This document shows positions 46,725-56,040 of a stretch of DNA of 64,000 bases, piece by piece. Within the stretch, counting starts at the first letter, position 1; each line of letters opens with the position of its first letter. Position numbers and translations under genes: made by a program. Source of the stretch: Crocinitomicaceae bacterium (GTDB lineage Bacteria > Bacteroidota > Bacteroidia > Flavobacteriales_D > Crocinitomicaceae); assembly GCA_023957475.1 (NCBI GenBank), contig JAMLHA010000005.1, forward strand, positions 62,001 to 126,000. The letters run 5' to 3'. The notes beneath the pieces were generated by a model. That model did no database searches. It saw only the letters and a program-made list of their open reading frames with translations, and was not told the DNA's origin.

Positions 46725-47165
46725 TTATTTGTTCAGTCTCATTTCAAGATATTTATTCGTAAACCCTAATTTTTCGTACAACTTCTTTGCAGGGTTGTCC
46801 GGCTCTACGTGCAGTGCGATATTGCCTTCAGTTTGTTCAACAGCCAATTGCATCAGTTTTTTCCCCACACCTTTTCCTCTGTATTGATTGTGGGTGGCTA
46901 TATATACCAAGATATTTTCCGGTATGTAACCTTCCATTCCGGTTTGATTGATGACAACGGCACCGATTATTTTTTGTTCGTCTGTTGCGGTTAATAACAA
47001 GCCTCCTTGTCTGCCTTTTCTTTTCAAAACATAATCAATTGCTTTTTGAATATCTTGTTTGGCATCACCGTACTGGTCTAAATGTTTAAAGAGAAAACTA
47101 AGGATTTGATTTTCTGTTTCTGTAGAAAGAGTCTCTCCATTTTTGTATGTTTTGTACTGAATCAT
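46725..47165 (-). CDS. GNAT-family N-acetyltransferase
   Basis: 146 aa from the ATG at 47165 (MIQYKTYKNGETL); a start 10 codons earlier is possible. The acetyl-CoA loop 'NQYRGKGVGKKLMQLA' and the C-terminal 'NPAKKLYEKLGFTNKYLEM' are classic GNAT. The substrate is probably a small amine or amino acid, given the racemase 2 bp downstream. Confidence 0.9.
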   Translation of the reverse strand: MIQYKTYKNGETLSTETENQILSFLFKHLDQYGDAKQDIQKAIDYVLKRKGRQGGLLLTATDEQKIIGAVVINQTGMEGYIPENILVYIATHNQYRGKGVGKKLMQLAVEQTEGNIALHVEPDNPAKKLYEKLGFTNKYLEMRLNK

Positions 47166-47376
47166 AATTATACTGCGTTTAATAGTTCTGAACAATGCTT
47201 AGAACATCTGGATTCCGGAAAACTTCAAAAAATAACAATGAAGTAAAGAGAATAATGTAAGGCATAAAAGAAAGATGTCTTGACCATTATTCAGAATAAA
47301 TAACGCCACAAAGGTACGAAAAAAATAAGAATAGGATAATATAGTGAAATGCAGTAACTTAAACAAATTCACTACC

Positions 47377-47503
47377 GCTAACATGCTATTACTCGCAAGC
47401 CGAAATATCCTCTTTGGTTAACATTTCTCTTTAGGAAAAAGTCTTATCTTCGTGTCTAAGTTAATGCTAAAAGTCGGCCAGCGAGTAGTAGCTTCCCGTT
47501 AGC
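47377..47503. repeat. attC-like palindrome (site A), best-formed copy
   Basis: Outer arms GCTAAC (47377) and GTTAGC (47498) are perfect. Next, CTATTACTCGC (47386-47396) faces GCGAGTAGTAG (481-491), 10 of 11 paired, followed by GCCGA/TCGGC. Unpaired extra bases occur on one side only, as in folded attC sites. The 127-bp element separates the GNAT gene from the kelch gene. Confidence 0.65.
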
Positions 47504-47562
47504 TGTAATGATTTTAAAAGTTTTTTGTTTTGAAAATAGTAATCCTATCATATTGTTGGTAT

Positions 47563-48804
47563 ATGTATAAACTAATATTTTTTTTTCTTTTTTCAAGTGC
47601 TAGTTTTGGACAAGGAACTTGGACTGAAAAAATGCCAATGACTAGTGTTCCTAGAATGGCAAGTATTGGATTTTCTATTGGAGAAAAAGGTTATGTAGGA
47701 CTTGGAACAGCAGGATCTTGGCTCAGTTTATTAAGTGATTTTTGGGAATATAATCCACAAACAAATAGTTGGTCTCAAAAGGCAGATTTTCCTGGAGGAG
47801 AAAGAATGGGGGCAATTGGATTCAATATAGGAGCTAAAGGATATGTTGGAACTGGTGTTGATGGAAATCAAGTATTATATAATGATTTATGGGAGTACAA
47901 TCCACAAACGGACAATTGGATTCAAAAAGCAAGTTTTCCAGGAGGAGTTAGGATGAATATGGTATGTTTCGTTATCGATAATTGTGCATATGTTGGTACT
48001 GGAGATAATTACAATTTAGGTATTTTATACAATGACTTTTGGAAATATGATCCAGTATCTGATATTTGGACTCAAATCTCTAGTTTCCCAGGTTTGGCAA
48101 GATCACTTGCAACTGCCTTTTCTATTAATGGCAAGGGCTTTGTAGGTACAGGTAAGAATTTTAATTTTATCTCTTATAAAGATATGTGGGAATATACGCC
48201 GATTACAAATAGTTGGGTTCAAAAAAACAATTTTGGTGGATCCTCAAGATCTGAATCTCACAGTTTTACTTTAGGAGAATATGGATATCTAGGAGTTGGA
48301 ACAACACTTACAGGATCCGGTACAGTCTCCGATTTCTGGAGATACGACGCGTCATCAGACTCATGGACACAAATATCTAATTTTGGGGGTGGATTTAGAG
48401 AATCGGTATCAGGATTTAAAATAAATTGTAAATATTATATCGCTTCAGGAAGCATCGATGATAACGATTTCAAGAAAGATTTATGGGAGTTAACTATTGA
48501 CACTTGTTATGAATTAATAGATACCACAACTATTGAAAATATTTCAGATAAGACTTACCTTTTGCCAAATATTTTCACTCCTAACAACGATAATATTAAT
48601 AGTTTTTGGTCAACAAATTTTATTGATGATTCTGAATATATATTGATATTAAATCGATGGGGGCAAAATATTGTGAAACTGTCCATTGATTCACCTACTT
48701 GGGATGGAACATATAATACGAAAGAGTGCTCAGACGGGGTTTATTTTTATGAAGGTATTATGAGAGGAGAAATTAAACATGGTTTTATCCATCTTGTACG
48801 TTGA
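47563..48804 (+). CDS. Kelch-repeat secreted protein with T9SS type B tail
   Basis: 413 aa from the ATG at 47563; signal peptide MYKLIFFFLFSSASFGQG. About six kelch-type repeats follow, each like 'DFWEYNPQTNSWSQKADFPG' preceded by 'GYVGLGT', predicting a beta propeller. The C-terminal 85 residues ('LPNIFTPNNDNINSFW' to 'DGVYFYEGIM') are the gliding-motility-type sorting domain used by the type IX secretion system. It is the only gene between palindromes A and B. Ligand unknown. Confidence 0.88.
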   Translation: MYKLIFFFLFSSASFGQGTWTEKMPMTSVPRMASIGFSIGEKGYVGLGTAGSWLSLLSDFWEYNPQTNSWSQKADFPGGERMGAIGFNIGAKGYVGTGVDGNQVLYNDLWEYNPQTDNWIQKASFPGGVRMNMVCFVIDNCAYVGTGDNYNLGILYNDFWKYDPVSDIWTQISSFPGLARSLATAFSINGKGFVGTGKNFNFISYKDMWEYTPITNSWVQKNNFGGSSRSESHSFTLGEYGYLGVGTTLTGSGTVSDFWRYDASSDSWTQISNFGGGFRESVSGFKINCKYYIASGSIDDNDFKKDLWELTIDTCYELIDTTTIENISDKTYLLPNIFTPNNDNINSFWSTNFIDDSEYILILNRWGQNIVKLSIDSPTWDGTYNTKECSDGVYFYEGIMRGEIKHGFIHLVR

Positions 48805-48822
48805 TCGCATAAATAAAATACA

Positions 48823-48947
48823 GCTAACATCACCTATACTCCACTGCTTAAATCTCGCTTCGAATGATAAATCATTCTAACTCGCACGTTTATTTCTCCG
48901 AAATAAAATTAACTTTAATAAATCGCAGCGGCGCATAGCCTGAGCGT
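48823..48947. repeat. attC-like palindrome (site B), left part, split by an IS
   Basis: GCTAAC at 48823, then TATACTCCACTGC (48835-48847), which matches the reverse complement of GCAGCGGCGCATA (48925-48937) at 10 of 13 positions. The final GTTGGGT of the site is found on the far side of the inserted element at 50239-50245. GTTGGGT fits the integron R-prime consensus GTTRRRY. Confidence 0.55.
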
Positions 48948-50236
48948 CAAACTGTCTAAACCACGAAGTAGCAGCGAAGCTAAACCCTCCAATCCTTATT
49001 AACACTCTAATTGTCAATAAATTAACATTAATCAAATTGTTTAATTAATTGATATTCAGTATATTTACCTTATGAAATACATTGTTGGTAAAAATAGAAG
49101 TCAGATGGAGTTTTACAGTTTGGAAGAGCTAATTAGTCAAGACAACGAGGTACGATTGATTGATTTATTTGTAGATAGCTTACCGCTTTCCAATTTTGGT
49201 TTTGAAGCACCTAAACAAAACGAGCAAGGAGGCAGACCAGCTTATCACCCTTCGGATTTGTTGAAGTTGTTTATTTACGGGTATTTAAATCGCATACGTT
49301 CGTCCAGGCAACTCGAGAAAGAATGTGTTCGCAATCTGGAAGTGAAATGGTTGATGCGTGAGTTGGTTCCCGATCACAACACCATTTCCAACTTTCGAAG
49401 AGATAACCCAAGAGCCATTAAAAAAGTATTTCGAGCAACCGTTGAACTTGCCAAAAACTTTGAGTTGATTGGTGGAAAATTATTGGCTGGTGACGGTACA
49501 AAATTACGTGCTCAAAATTCTAAAAAGAACAATTTTAACCAAAAGAAAATCGACCGACATTTGGCTTATATTGAGGCGAAAATAGAAGAATACAATGCTA
49601 TTCTCGCTCAAGAAGATGGTGATGCAGAGCAAAAAGCAAAAGCGCAAAAAAATCGAAGAACATCTACTTCATAAGCAGAAATCACGAGGGACGAAAAAAG
49701 CAAGAATCCATTGCGATGCAACAATACAAAACCTCGGCATGCAAGACCTGTGCGGTTTATGAGAGGTGTACCAAAGCACCAAAAAACAGAGGACGAGTCA
49801 TTGAGCGTACTGCTTACGCACATCTTCTAGAAGAAAACAAACAGCGAGCAAAAGAACAATACGCCATCTACCAGCAGCGACAAGCTATTGTAGAGCATCC
49901 TTTTGGCATCATCAAACGACAGTGGGATTTCTCCTACATTCTCACCAAACGAGGCAAAGAAAGAGCCTCTGCTGATGTAGGACTTATCTTTTCAGCTTTC
50001 AATCTGAGTAGAATATTCACTATTTTAGACCAAAATCTACTCAAAAAGTTCCTAAGAGAACTTGACTTTTATTTTTCAATTCTGAGAAGCTATTTGAAGC
50101 GTTTTACAGCAACTTTTTTTGACAAAAACAGGAATGTTATTTTTGAAATTTAACCTACACAGCGCGCCTTAAAATGGATTTATTTGCGTAATATTGTGAA
50201 TAGTTTGTTTAAAAATGATGGTTTTTAGACAGACTG
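48948..50236 (+). mobile_element. IS1182-like element, internally deleted (1289 bp)
   Basis: The terminal inverted repeats are CAAACTGTCTAAA at the left and TTTAGACAGACTG at the right (11 of 13 paired). Flanking bases are GCGT and CCGT, consistent with a short target duplication at CCGT-like sites. The transposase is broken (see pseudogene). A shorter relative with the same ends lies at 56635-57043. Confidence 0.8.
49072..50153 (+). pseudogene. Broken IS1182-family transposase
   Basis: The N-terminal 200 residues (MKYIVGKNRSQMEFYSL...) keep the first catalytic Asp region 'LLAGDGTKLRAQNSKK'. The frame then ends in 'NRRTSTS'. A different frame resumes from about 49676 with 'SRNHEGRKKQESIAMQQYK', a Cys cluster 'CKTCAVYERC' and the catalytic-Glu region 'VEHPFGIIKRQWDFSYIL'. 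The middle, which should hold the second catalytic Asp, is absent. This is an internal deletion plus frame loss, so it cannot transpose by itself. Confidence 0.85.
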
Positions 50237-50582
50237 CCGTTGGGTGCAAGTGTAAACGACCGTGCTAAAATCATCGGACAGCTAAATGAAACGGAACCAC
50301 AAGAATGTCTTTTATTTTTTCCTCCGCACATTTTTAAACCCAATTTTTAGCCAACCACACAATTAAGCGAAGCGAATCACGAACACCATAAAACAATAAA
50401 AAATCCATTCGTAAACGGCACATTTGGTTTTTGCCGACACACGAAGCCAACGTTTCAAAAACCCAAAGAGCCGTTCTTTTGCCAACGTATTAAAGCAATA
50501 ATATTTCATATTGAAATAATCAGCTAAAACCTGACAAATAAACTTTAAAACAAAATAATGGTCATTATTAAATAACATTTCA
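50237..50582. other. Gap with remainder of site B and boundary-repeat hairpin (copy 2)
   Basis: It begins with CCGTTGGGTGC, the end of palindrome B, followed by an AT-rich stretch without a gene. The hairpin ACGGCACATTTGG.../...AAACCCAAAGAGCCGT at 50415-50474 is homologous to the one at 33467 and carries compensatory stem changes. The same kind of block thus lies upstream of both the methyltransferase operon and the AbiE operon. Confidence 0.55.
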
Positions 50583-50590
50583 TATCTTTG
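50583..50590 (+). promoter_or_regulatory. AbiE operon -7 box
   Basis: TATCTTTG matches TAnnTTTG exactly and lies 22 bp before the TTG start of abiEi. The short leader leaves no room for another start codon, supporting TTG. Confidence 0.55.
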
Positions 50591-50612
50591 TAATCAGAAT
50601 AAACCTGACATA

Positions 50613-51440
50613 TTGAATACAGAAAGTAAAAACATATCAACACAATCCGCTCAACTTCTTTCGTACTTCAACGAGCAGAACAGAGCTTGTTTTGATATTG
50701 ACTTGGCTCAGAAAGCACTACCCAACTCAAAACTTGGAGCAATTCGGGAACTATTGAGCGATATGACCAAGCGTGGACTTTTAATGCGATTGAAAGAAGG
50801 TATTTATCATATCATTCCGTATGAAGCTAATGCAGAAACATTTATGCCCGATTGGCATTTGATTGCCGAACATATCGTAAATGATGCTCAACATTACATC
50901 GGCTATTATTCAGCTTTGCAAATTCACAATTTAATTACGCAGCCCTCTTTGAAAGAACAAATTGTTGTGTCAAAACAATTGCGACCTTCAGAAATCATAA
51001 TCAAGGAAGTGCCGTTTCAATTTATCTATCACAATGAGAAACATTTTTTTGGAGCAAAAAAAGTGTGGATTGACAGTTTTCATAAAGTGTTGTGTTCTGA
51101 CTTAGAAAAAACATTTGTTGATTGCTTGTTCAAACCCGATTATGCAGGTGGAATTGTGGAAATAGCAAGAGCCATTTACATTTCAAAAGACAAGATTAAA
51201 TACAATATTTTACTTGACTATGCTAAACGTTTTGGTTCACAAGCCGTGATAAAGCGTTTGGGATTTATATTGGAATTATTAGAAATACAAACCAACATTA
51301 TAAATGATTTGCAAAAACTAAAAACGGCTTCTTACATCGTACTAGATACCGAGTTACCCAAGAAAGGCACATACAATAAACGCTGGAGTGTGCTACAAAA
51401 TTTAGAAATAGAAACCATTAAATCAGCAATTTACACGTGA
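50613..51440 (+). CDS. abiEi: AbiEi antitoxin (type IV toxin-antitoxin/abortive infection)
   Basis: 275 aa from a TTG at 50613. The N-terminal winged helix ('QNRACFDIDLAQKALPNSKL' to 'LMRLKEGIYHIIP') and the C-terminal AbiEi domain ('HYIGYYSALQIHNLI', 'LEKTFVDCLFKPDYAGGIVE') are recognisable. AbiEi represses its promoter and neutralises AbiEii without direct binding, giving phage exclusion. Its stop overlaps the GTG start of the toxin gene (GTGA). Confidence 0.9.
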   Translation: MNTESKNISTQSAQLLSYFNEQNRACFDIDLAQKALPNSKLGAIRELLSDMTKRGLLMRLKEGIYHIIPYEANAETFMPDWHLIAEHIVNDAQHYIGYYSALQIHNLITQPSLKEQIVVSKQLRPSEIIIKEVPFQFIYHNEKHFFGAKKVWIDSFHKVLCSDLEKTFVDCLFKPDYAGGIVEIARAIYISKDKIKYNILLDYAKRFGSQAVIKRLGFILELLEIQTNIINDLQKLKTASYIVLDTELPKKGTYNKRWSVLQNLEIETIKSAIYT

Positions 51441-52261
51441 TAAAACCGGGAGAAATACAGCAAAAAGCGAGAGCGGTGGGTGTTCGAGACCAGCAAATTG
51501 AAAAAGACTATATTCTTTCGTGGATACTGTTTGGAGTTTCACAACACGCAAAACTTTCCAAAGCAATCGTGTTCAAAGGTGGAACGGTGTTGAAGAAAAT
51601 CTATTTTGACGATTATCGTTTTTCGGAAGACCTTGATTTTACTTTGTTGAATAACGATGCTTCGTCAAGCTCAGCACAAGCAAGCAACGAACAAATTTTT
51701 GAATGGTTTAATCAAACATTTGAGTTTATTAAAGAAGAAGCCAACATTCCTCTTGAAATAATTGATGATAACCAACACGAAGATGGAGGAATAAACTTCT
51801 ACATCAGCTATATTGGTCCGCTTGGTGGGCAAGGAAGTAACAAGCGTGTGAAAGTGGATATTTCTCGAAGCGAACAATTGGTTTTTGAACCTGTAATGAA
51901 AAGTGTTTTTACAGATTATACCGATTTAGAGGAACATCAATTTTTGTGCTATCCATTGGAAGAAGTGTTGGTTGAAAAAATGCGTTCAGTAATGCAACGG
52001 ATGCAAGCTCGTGATTTTTACGACTTATGGTATTTACTGGAAGAACACGGAATGGATGTAGATTTTTATGTAAATGAGTTTAAAGCAAAATGCGAAAGCA
52101 AAAATTTGAAAGCAGAAGATTTTCCAACAAAACTCAATGAACGTTTACCACAATACAAAGGACGTTGGCAAAGTTCGTTGAAAGAACAAATTAAAGATTT
52201 GCCCGATTTTGAACAAGTGGAACGGGAAACGCTCCGACATTTAAAAAAAATGAAATTTTAA
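51437..52261 (+). CDS. abiEii: AbiEii nucleotidyltransferase toxin
   Basis: 274 aa starting at GTG 51437 inside the abiEi stop. The nucleotidyltransferase motif 'FKGGTVLKKIYFDD' (G48-G49-T50) and the acid pair in 'FSEDLDFTLL' (D65, D67) are intact, as are 'EEVLVEKMRSVMQRMQARDF' residues. AbiEii toxins modify cellular RNAs to stop growth. The gene is followed 6 bp later by the Nudix gene, so readthrough into the helicase module is possible. Confidence 0.92.
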   Translation: MIKPGEIQQKARAVGVRDQQIEKDYILSWILFGVSQHAKLSKAIVFKGGTVLKKIYFDDYRFSEDLDFTLLNNDASSSSAQASNEQIFEWFNQTFEFIKEEANIPLEIIDDNQHEDGGINFYISYIGPLGGQGSNKRVKVDISRSEQLVFEPVMKSVFTDYTDLEEHQFLCYPLEEVLVEKMRSVMQRMQARDFYDLWYLLEEHGMDVDFYVNEFKAKCESKNLKAEDFPTKLNERLPQYKGRWQSSLKEQIKDLPDFEQVERETLRHLKKMKF

Positions 52262-52267
52262 GCAGAT

Positions 52268-52663
52268 ATGAAGAAAGTAGAAGTTGTTGCTGCCATTCTA
52301 ATACATGATGAAAAAATTCTTTGTGCTCAAAGGGCTGAGAATAAACTAGAATATATTTCTAGAAAATTCGAGTTTCCTGGGGGAAAAATTGAGGAAGGAG
52401 AAACAAAAAAAGAAGCTCTAAGAAGGGAGTTAGAAGAAGAATTAAATATCAATCCAAAAATTAAGGACTTGTATATCACCGTAGTTCATCAATATCCTGA
52501 TTTTGAATTAACAATGCATGCTTTTATTTGTGATATAGATACGAAGGATATTACCTTAAATGAGCACATATCTTCCAAATGGTTAAAAAGAAATGAACTT
52601 TTAACTTTAGATTGGGCAGCTGCTGATGTACCTATTGTTAATAAACTAATGCAAGATGAATAA
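52268..52663 (+). CDS. Nudix (MutT-like) hydrolase of the helicase module
   Basis: 131 aa. A full Nudix box GX5EX7REUXEE is present: G39, E45, R53-E54-L55-E56-E57-E58 in 'GGKIEEGETKKEALRRELEE'. It resembles the CTP/8-oxo-dGTP pyrophosphohydrolases often found beside DUF3427 helicases. It overlaps the helicase gene by 8 bp, so the two are translationally coupled and likely act together, perhaps by removing a nucleotide signal or modified nucleotide. Confidence 0.9.
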   Translation: MKKVEVVAAILIHDEKILCAQRAENKLEYISRKFEFPGGKIEEGETKKEALRRELEEELNINPKIKDLYITVVHQYPDFELTMHAFICDIDTKDITLNEHISSKWLKRNELLTLDWAAADVPIVNKLMQDE

Positions 52664-55600
52664 TCTGTATAATAGTGATTTTCAAAAAAGTCTACAAACT
52701 GGTTTTGTAGATAAAAATATAGAATCTGAATTAGTTTACCGGCCCCAGTTACTGACTAACAAAAAGATTCCTAGAGAAAAGGTGTTATCTACTATGTTAC
52801 AAGAGCTTAATACTTGTAATGAGTTTTTTATTTCCGTTGCTTTTGTAACAACTAGCGGGATTTCTGTTCTTTTTCAAACCTTACGTTCTTTAGAGGTTCG
52901 GGGTATTAAAGGAAAGATCCTGGTTTCTCAATATTTAAATTTCACCCAACCGGAAGCTCTTAGAAAATTACTGTTATTTAAGAATGTTGAACTTAAAATA
53001 TCCACAAAAGAAAATGCTCATTCAAAGGGTTATATCTTCAAAAAAGATGAATATTACAATTTAATAGTTGGAAGTAGCAATTTAACTTCAGATGCTTTAA
53101 CTACGAATAAAGAATGGAATCTAAAGGTATCAGGCCTAAATTCTAGCGCAATTGTTGACAATGTCTTGCGTGAGTTTAAAAATGACTTTGATAAAGCAAT
53201 ATTAGTTACAAACGAATTCATTGCTAATTATCAAGTCATTTATGATAATGAACGATTATTCAGAGAAAAGGAAGAATTAGCTAATTCCGAAGAAACTAAA
53301 ATAACTCCAAATTCAATGCAAATAGAAGCATTGAAAAATCTAAAAAGATTAAGAGATGAAGATAAAAAAAGAGCACTAATTATATCAGCAACAGGGACTG
53401 GAAAAACATATTTATCCGCATTTGATGTAAAAGAATTCAATCCGAACAAATTACTTTTTGTTGTTCATAGATTAAATATTGCTGAAGATGCCTTGAAAAC
53501 TTTTAAAAGTATTTTTAAGGATAAAAAAAGTTACGGTATATATTCTGGTAGCAGAAGAGAATTAGATGCTGACTTTATTTTCTCCACTGTCCAAACAATT
53601 TCAAGAGAAGATCATTTGCAAAATTTTGATAAAGAAGCATTTGACTACATTGTAATTGATGAATCTCACCGATCTGGAGCAGATTCATATCTCAGATTAA
53701 TTAACTATTTCAAACCTAAATTCCTTCTAGGAATGACGGCTACACCTGAACGTACAGATGGAAATGATATATTCAGTCTTTTCGATCATAACATTGCCTA
53801 TGAGATTAGATTAAACAAAGCAATGGAAGAAGATATGCTAAGTGAGTTTCACTATTTTGGCATAACAGATTTAAAGGTTAACAACGAGGTAATCGATGAT
53901 ACGAAAGACTTTAGATTACTATCGAGTGATGAAAGGGTAAATGCAATTATTGAAAAAGCTAAACTTTACGGTAGTGATAATGGAATCACTAGAGGTTTGG
54001 TGTTTTGTTCCAGAAATGAAGAGTCTAAAAATTTATCCTTGAAGTTTAACGAACGAGGCTTTAAAACTGTTTCTTTATCTGGAGAAAGTACCGAGGATGA
54101 ACGTCAGGATGCCATTTTGCGATTAGAATCCACAGACAACAACACAAGACTCGATTATATATTTACGGTTGACATCTTTAATGAAGGAATAGATATTCCA
54201 AAAATCAACCAAATATTAATGATCAGACCGACTGAATCTGCGATTATTTTTGTTCAACAATTAGGTAGAGGGCTAAGAAAAACTAATGGCAAGGATTATT
54301 TAACTGTAGTTGACTTCATTGGAAATTATAGAAACAACTATTTAATTCCGATAGCTTTATACGGTGATACATCATACAATAAAGATACTTTACGAAAATT
54401 GATTTCTGAAGGAAGTAAAATGCTTCCGGGCCCTTCAACGATTAATTTCGATGAAATATCGAAAGAAAGAATATTTCAATCCATTGATTCAGCTAATATG
54501 CAGCTCTTATCCGATTTGAGAAAAGATTATCTCCTTCTTAAATATAGATTAGGGCGTATTCCTATGATGGTTGATTTTTTGACGAATGAATCTAGAGATC
54601 CATTTTTGTTTGTTGAATATTCTAAGTCCTATTTTAACTTTGTTAAGAAAGTAGATAATGATTTTGATGAAAAATTAGATAGTAAACAAAACGATTTATT
54701 AATACTATTCTCGCAGGAAATAAACAATTCTAAAAGAATTGAAGAAAGCTTGATTTTAAAAGAGTTGTTGAATAAAGGAGAATTAAGTATTGATGAATTA
54801 ATCGATTTAATAGTTAAGAAGTATGATTATAAACCTAATAATGAGACTATTGAATCAAGCATTTCCAATATCAATTTTAATTTTATTCGTAAGGAAGAGC
54901 AAATAGTTTTTAATGAAAATGAAGTTCTTAAATTTCACACAAGCTTCCTTGAGCTACTTAACGATAGAACTTTTAAAACCTTTCTTATAGACTCTATTGA
55001 CTATTCGATTAAAACCTTTGATAAAAATTACGATAGAGCTAATTATAACAACGGGTTGATACTCTACAATAAATATAGCCGTAAAGACGTCTGTAGACTT
55101 TTAAATTGGGAAAATGATATTAGTAGTACGGTTTATGGTTACAGAACAAAAAATGAAATTACTCCTTGTTTTGTGACTTATCATAAATCTAATGACATAG
55201 AGGACACAATTAAATACAACGATCATTTTATTTCTCCCTCAGTTTTTGCGTGGGAGTCTAGATCTAATAGAAAATTAGAAAGTCCTGAAATAAAAAATGT
55301 AATTGATTCAAAACGAATATTACTTTTCGTTAAAAAAGAAGACGCTGAAGGAACTGATTTTTATTATATGGGAGACGTTTCTATCATTGAAAATTCTATT
55401 AAGCAAGATGTGATGCCTGATTCTATGCTTCCAGTTGTTCATTTCAAATTTCAATTAGAACGACCTGTAAATAACGAGTTGTATAATTATATTACTGCAG
55501 TCAATAACAAGGAAATTCCAAAACAAAATTTTGAGAAAGAAGTTGTTACATTAGAAAAGGAAGACAATCAATCAAAATTTACAATTCCATTCTTTGATTT

Positions 55601-56027
55601 TTATGCAGCAGCTGGTAGTTTTAGTGAGTTGCAGGCAGATAAGAATTATACCGAATTAGAAGTAGAAGAAAAATATTCTTTAAACAATGATTACTTTGCG
55701 TGCCGAGTAATTGGAGAATCCATGAACAAGCGAATTCCAAATGGTTCAATATGTCTTTTCAAAAAAGATGCTGGAGGTTCTAGAAATGGCAAAATAGTTC
55801 TAGTGGAAAATAGAGATATTCATGATCCAGATTTTAATTCTGCTTTTACAGTAAAAACATATTCTAGTCAAAAAAATATAAACGAAGAAGGTTGGCAACA
55901 CACTGAAATTGTGTTAAAACCGAACTCGTATGATGAAAGTTATCAAGATATTATTATAGATGAGGAAGGTGGAGAAGGAATGAGGGTAATTGGAGAGTTT
56001 GTTTGTGTATTAGATTCTAAACTTTAA
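52656..56027 (+). CDS. PLD nuclease-SF2 helicase-DUF3427-S24 peptidase fusion
   Basis: 1123 aa. Domains in order: a phospholipase D-like nuclease (about 40-150) with H122-S-K124 and 'VGSSNLT'; SF2 helicase with Walker A 'SATGTGKT' (244-251), DESH box (335-338) and 'QQLGRGLRKTNGKDYLTVVD'; a DUF3427-type region; and a C-terminal LexA/S24-like domain with 'RVIGESMNKRIPNG' (Ser1022) and 'FTVKTYSS' (Lys1067), the expected Ser-Lys dyad. DUF3427 helicases with PLD domains are known; the S24 domain suggests DNA-damage- or cleavage-controlled activity. Predicted defence protein. Confidence 0.88.
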   Translation: MNNLYNSDFQKSLQTGFVDKNIESELVYRPQLLTNKKIPREKVLSTMLQELNTCNEFFISVAFVTTSGISVLFQTLRSLEVRGIKGKILVSQYLNFTQPEALRKLLLFKNVELKISTKENAHSKGYIFKKDEYYNLIVGSSNLTSDALTTNKEWNLKVSGLNSSAIVDNVLREFKNDFDKAILVTNEFIANYQVIYDNERLFREKEELANSEETKITPNSMQIEALKNLKRLRDEDKKRALIISATGTGKTYLSAFDVKEFNPNKLLFVVHRLNIAEDALKTFKSIFKDKKSYGIYSGSRRELDADFIFSTVQTISREDHLQNFDKEAFDYIVIDESHRSGADSYLRLINYFKPKFLLGMTATPERTDGNDIFSLFDHNIAYEIRLNKAMEEDMLSEFHYFGITDLKVNNEVIDDTKDFRLLSSDERVNAIIEKAKLYGSDNGITRGLVFCSRNEESKNLSLKFNERGFKTVSLSGESTEDERQDAILRLESTDNNTRLDYIFTVDIFNEGIDIPKINQILMIRPTESAIIFVQQLGRGLRKTNGKDYLTVVDFIGNYRNNYLIPIALYGDTSYNKDTLRKLISEGSKMLPGPSTINFDEISKERIFQSIDSANMQLLSDLRKDYLLLKYRLGRIPMMVDFLTNESRDPFLFVEYSKSYFNFVKKVDNDFDEKLDSKQNDLLILFSQEINNSKRIEESLILKELLNKGELSIDELIDLIVKKYDYKPNNETIESSISNINFNFIRKEEQIVFNENEVLKFHTSFLELLNDRTFKTFLIDSIDYSIKTFDKNYDRANYNNGLILYNKYSRKDVCRLLNWENDISSTVYGYRTKNEITPCFVTYHKSNDIEDTIKYNDHFISPSVFAWESRSNRKLESPEIKNVIDSKRILLFVKKEDAEGTDFYYMGDVSIIENSIKQDVMPDSMLPVVHFKFQLERPVNNELYNYITAVNNKEIPKQNFEKEVVTLEKEDNQSKFTIPFFDFYAAAGSFSELQADKNYTELEVEEKYSLNNDYFACRVIGESMNKRIPNGSICLFKKDAGGSRNGKIVLVENRDIHDPDFNSAFTVKTYSSQKNINEEGWQHTEIVLKPNSYDESYQDIIIDEEGGEGMRVIGEFVCVLDSKL

Positions 56028-56040
56028 ATTCTAAAATAGC

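Noticed and set aside
47199..47384. Leftward 61-codon ORF upstream of the GNAT gene
   Set aside because: It overlaps the arm of palindrome A and is Leu/Phe-rich without a domain pattern.
52656..56027. Type I or type III restriction subunit R
   Set aside because: The PLD domain, DUF3427-type region and S24-like C-terminus do not fit, and no specificity or methylation subunit is adjacent.
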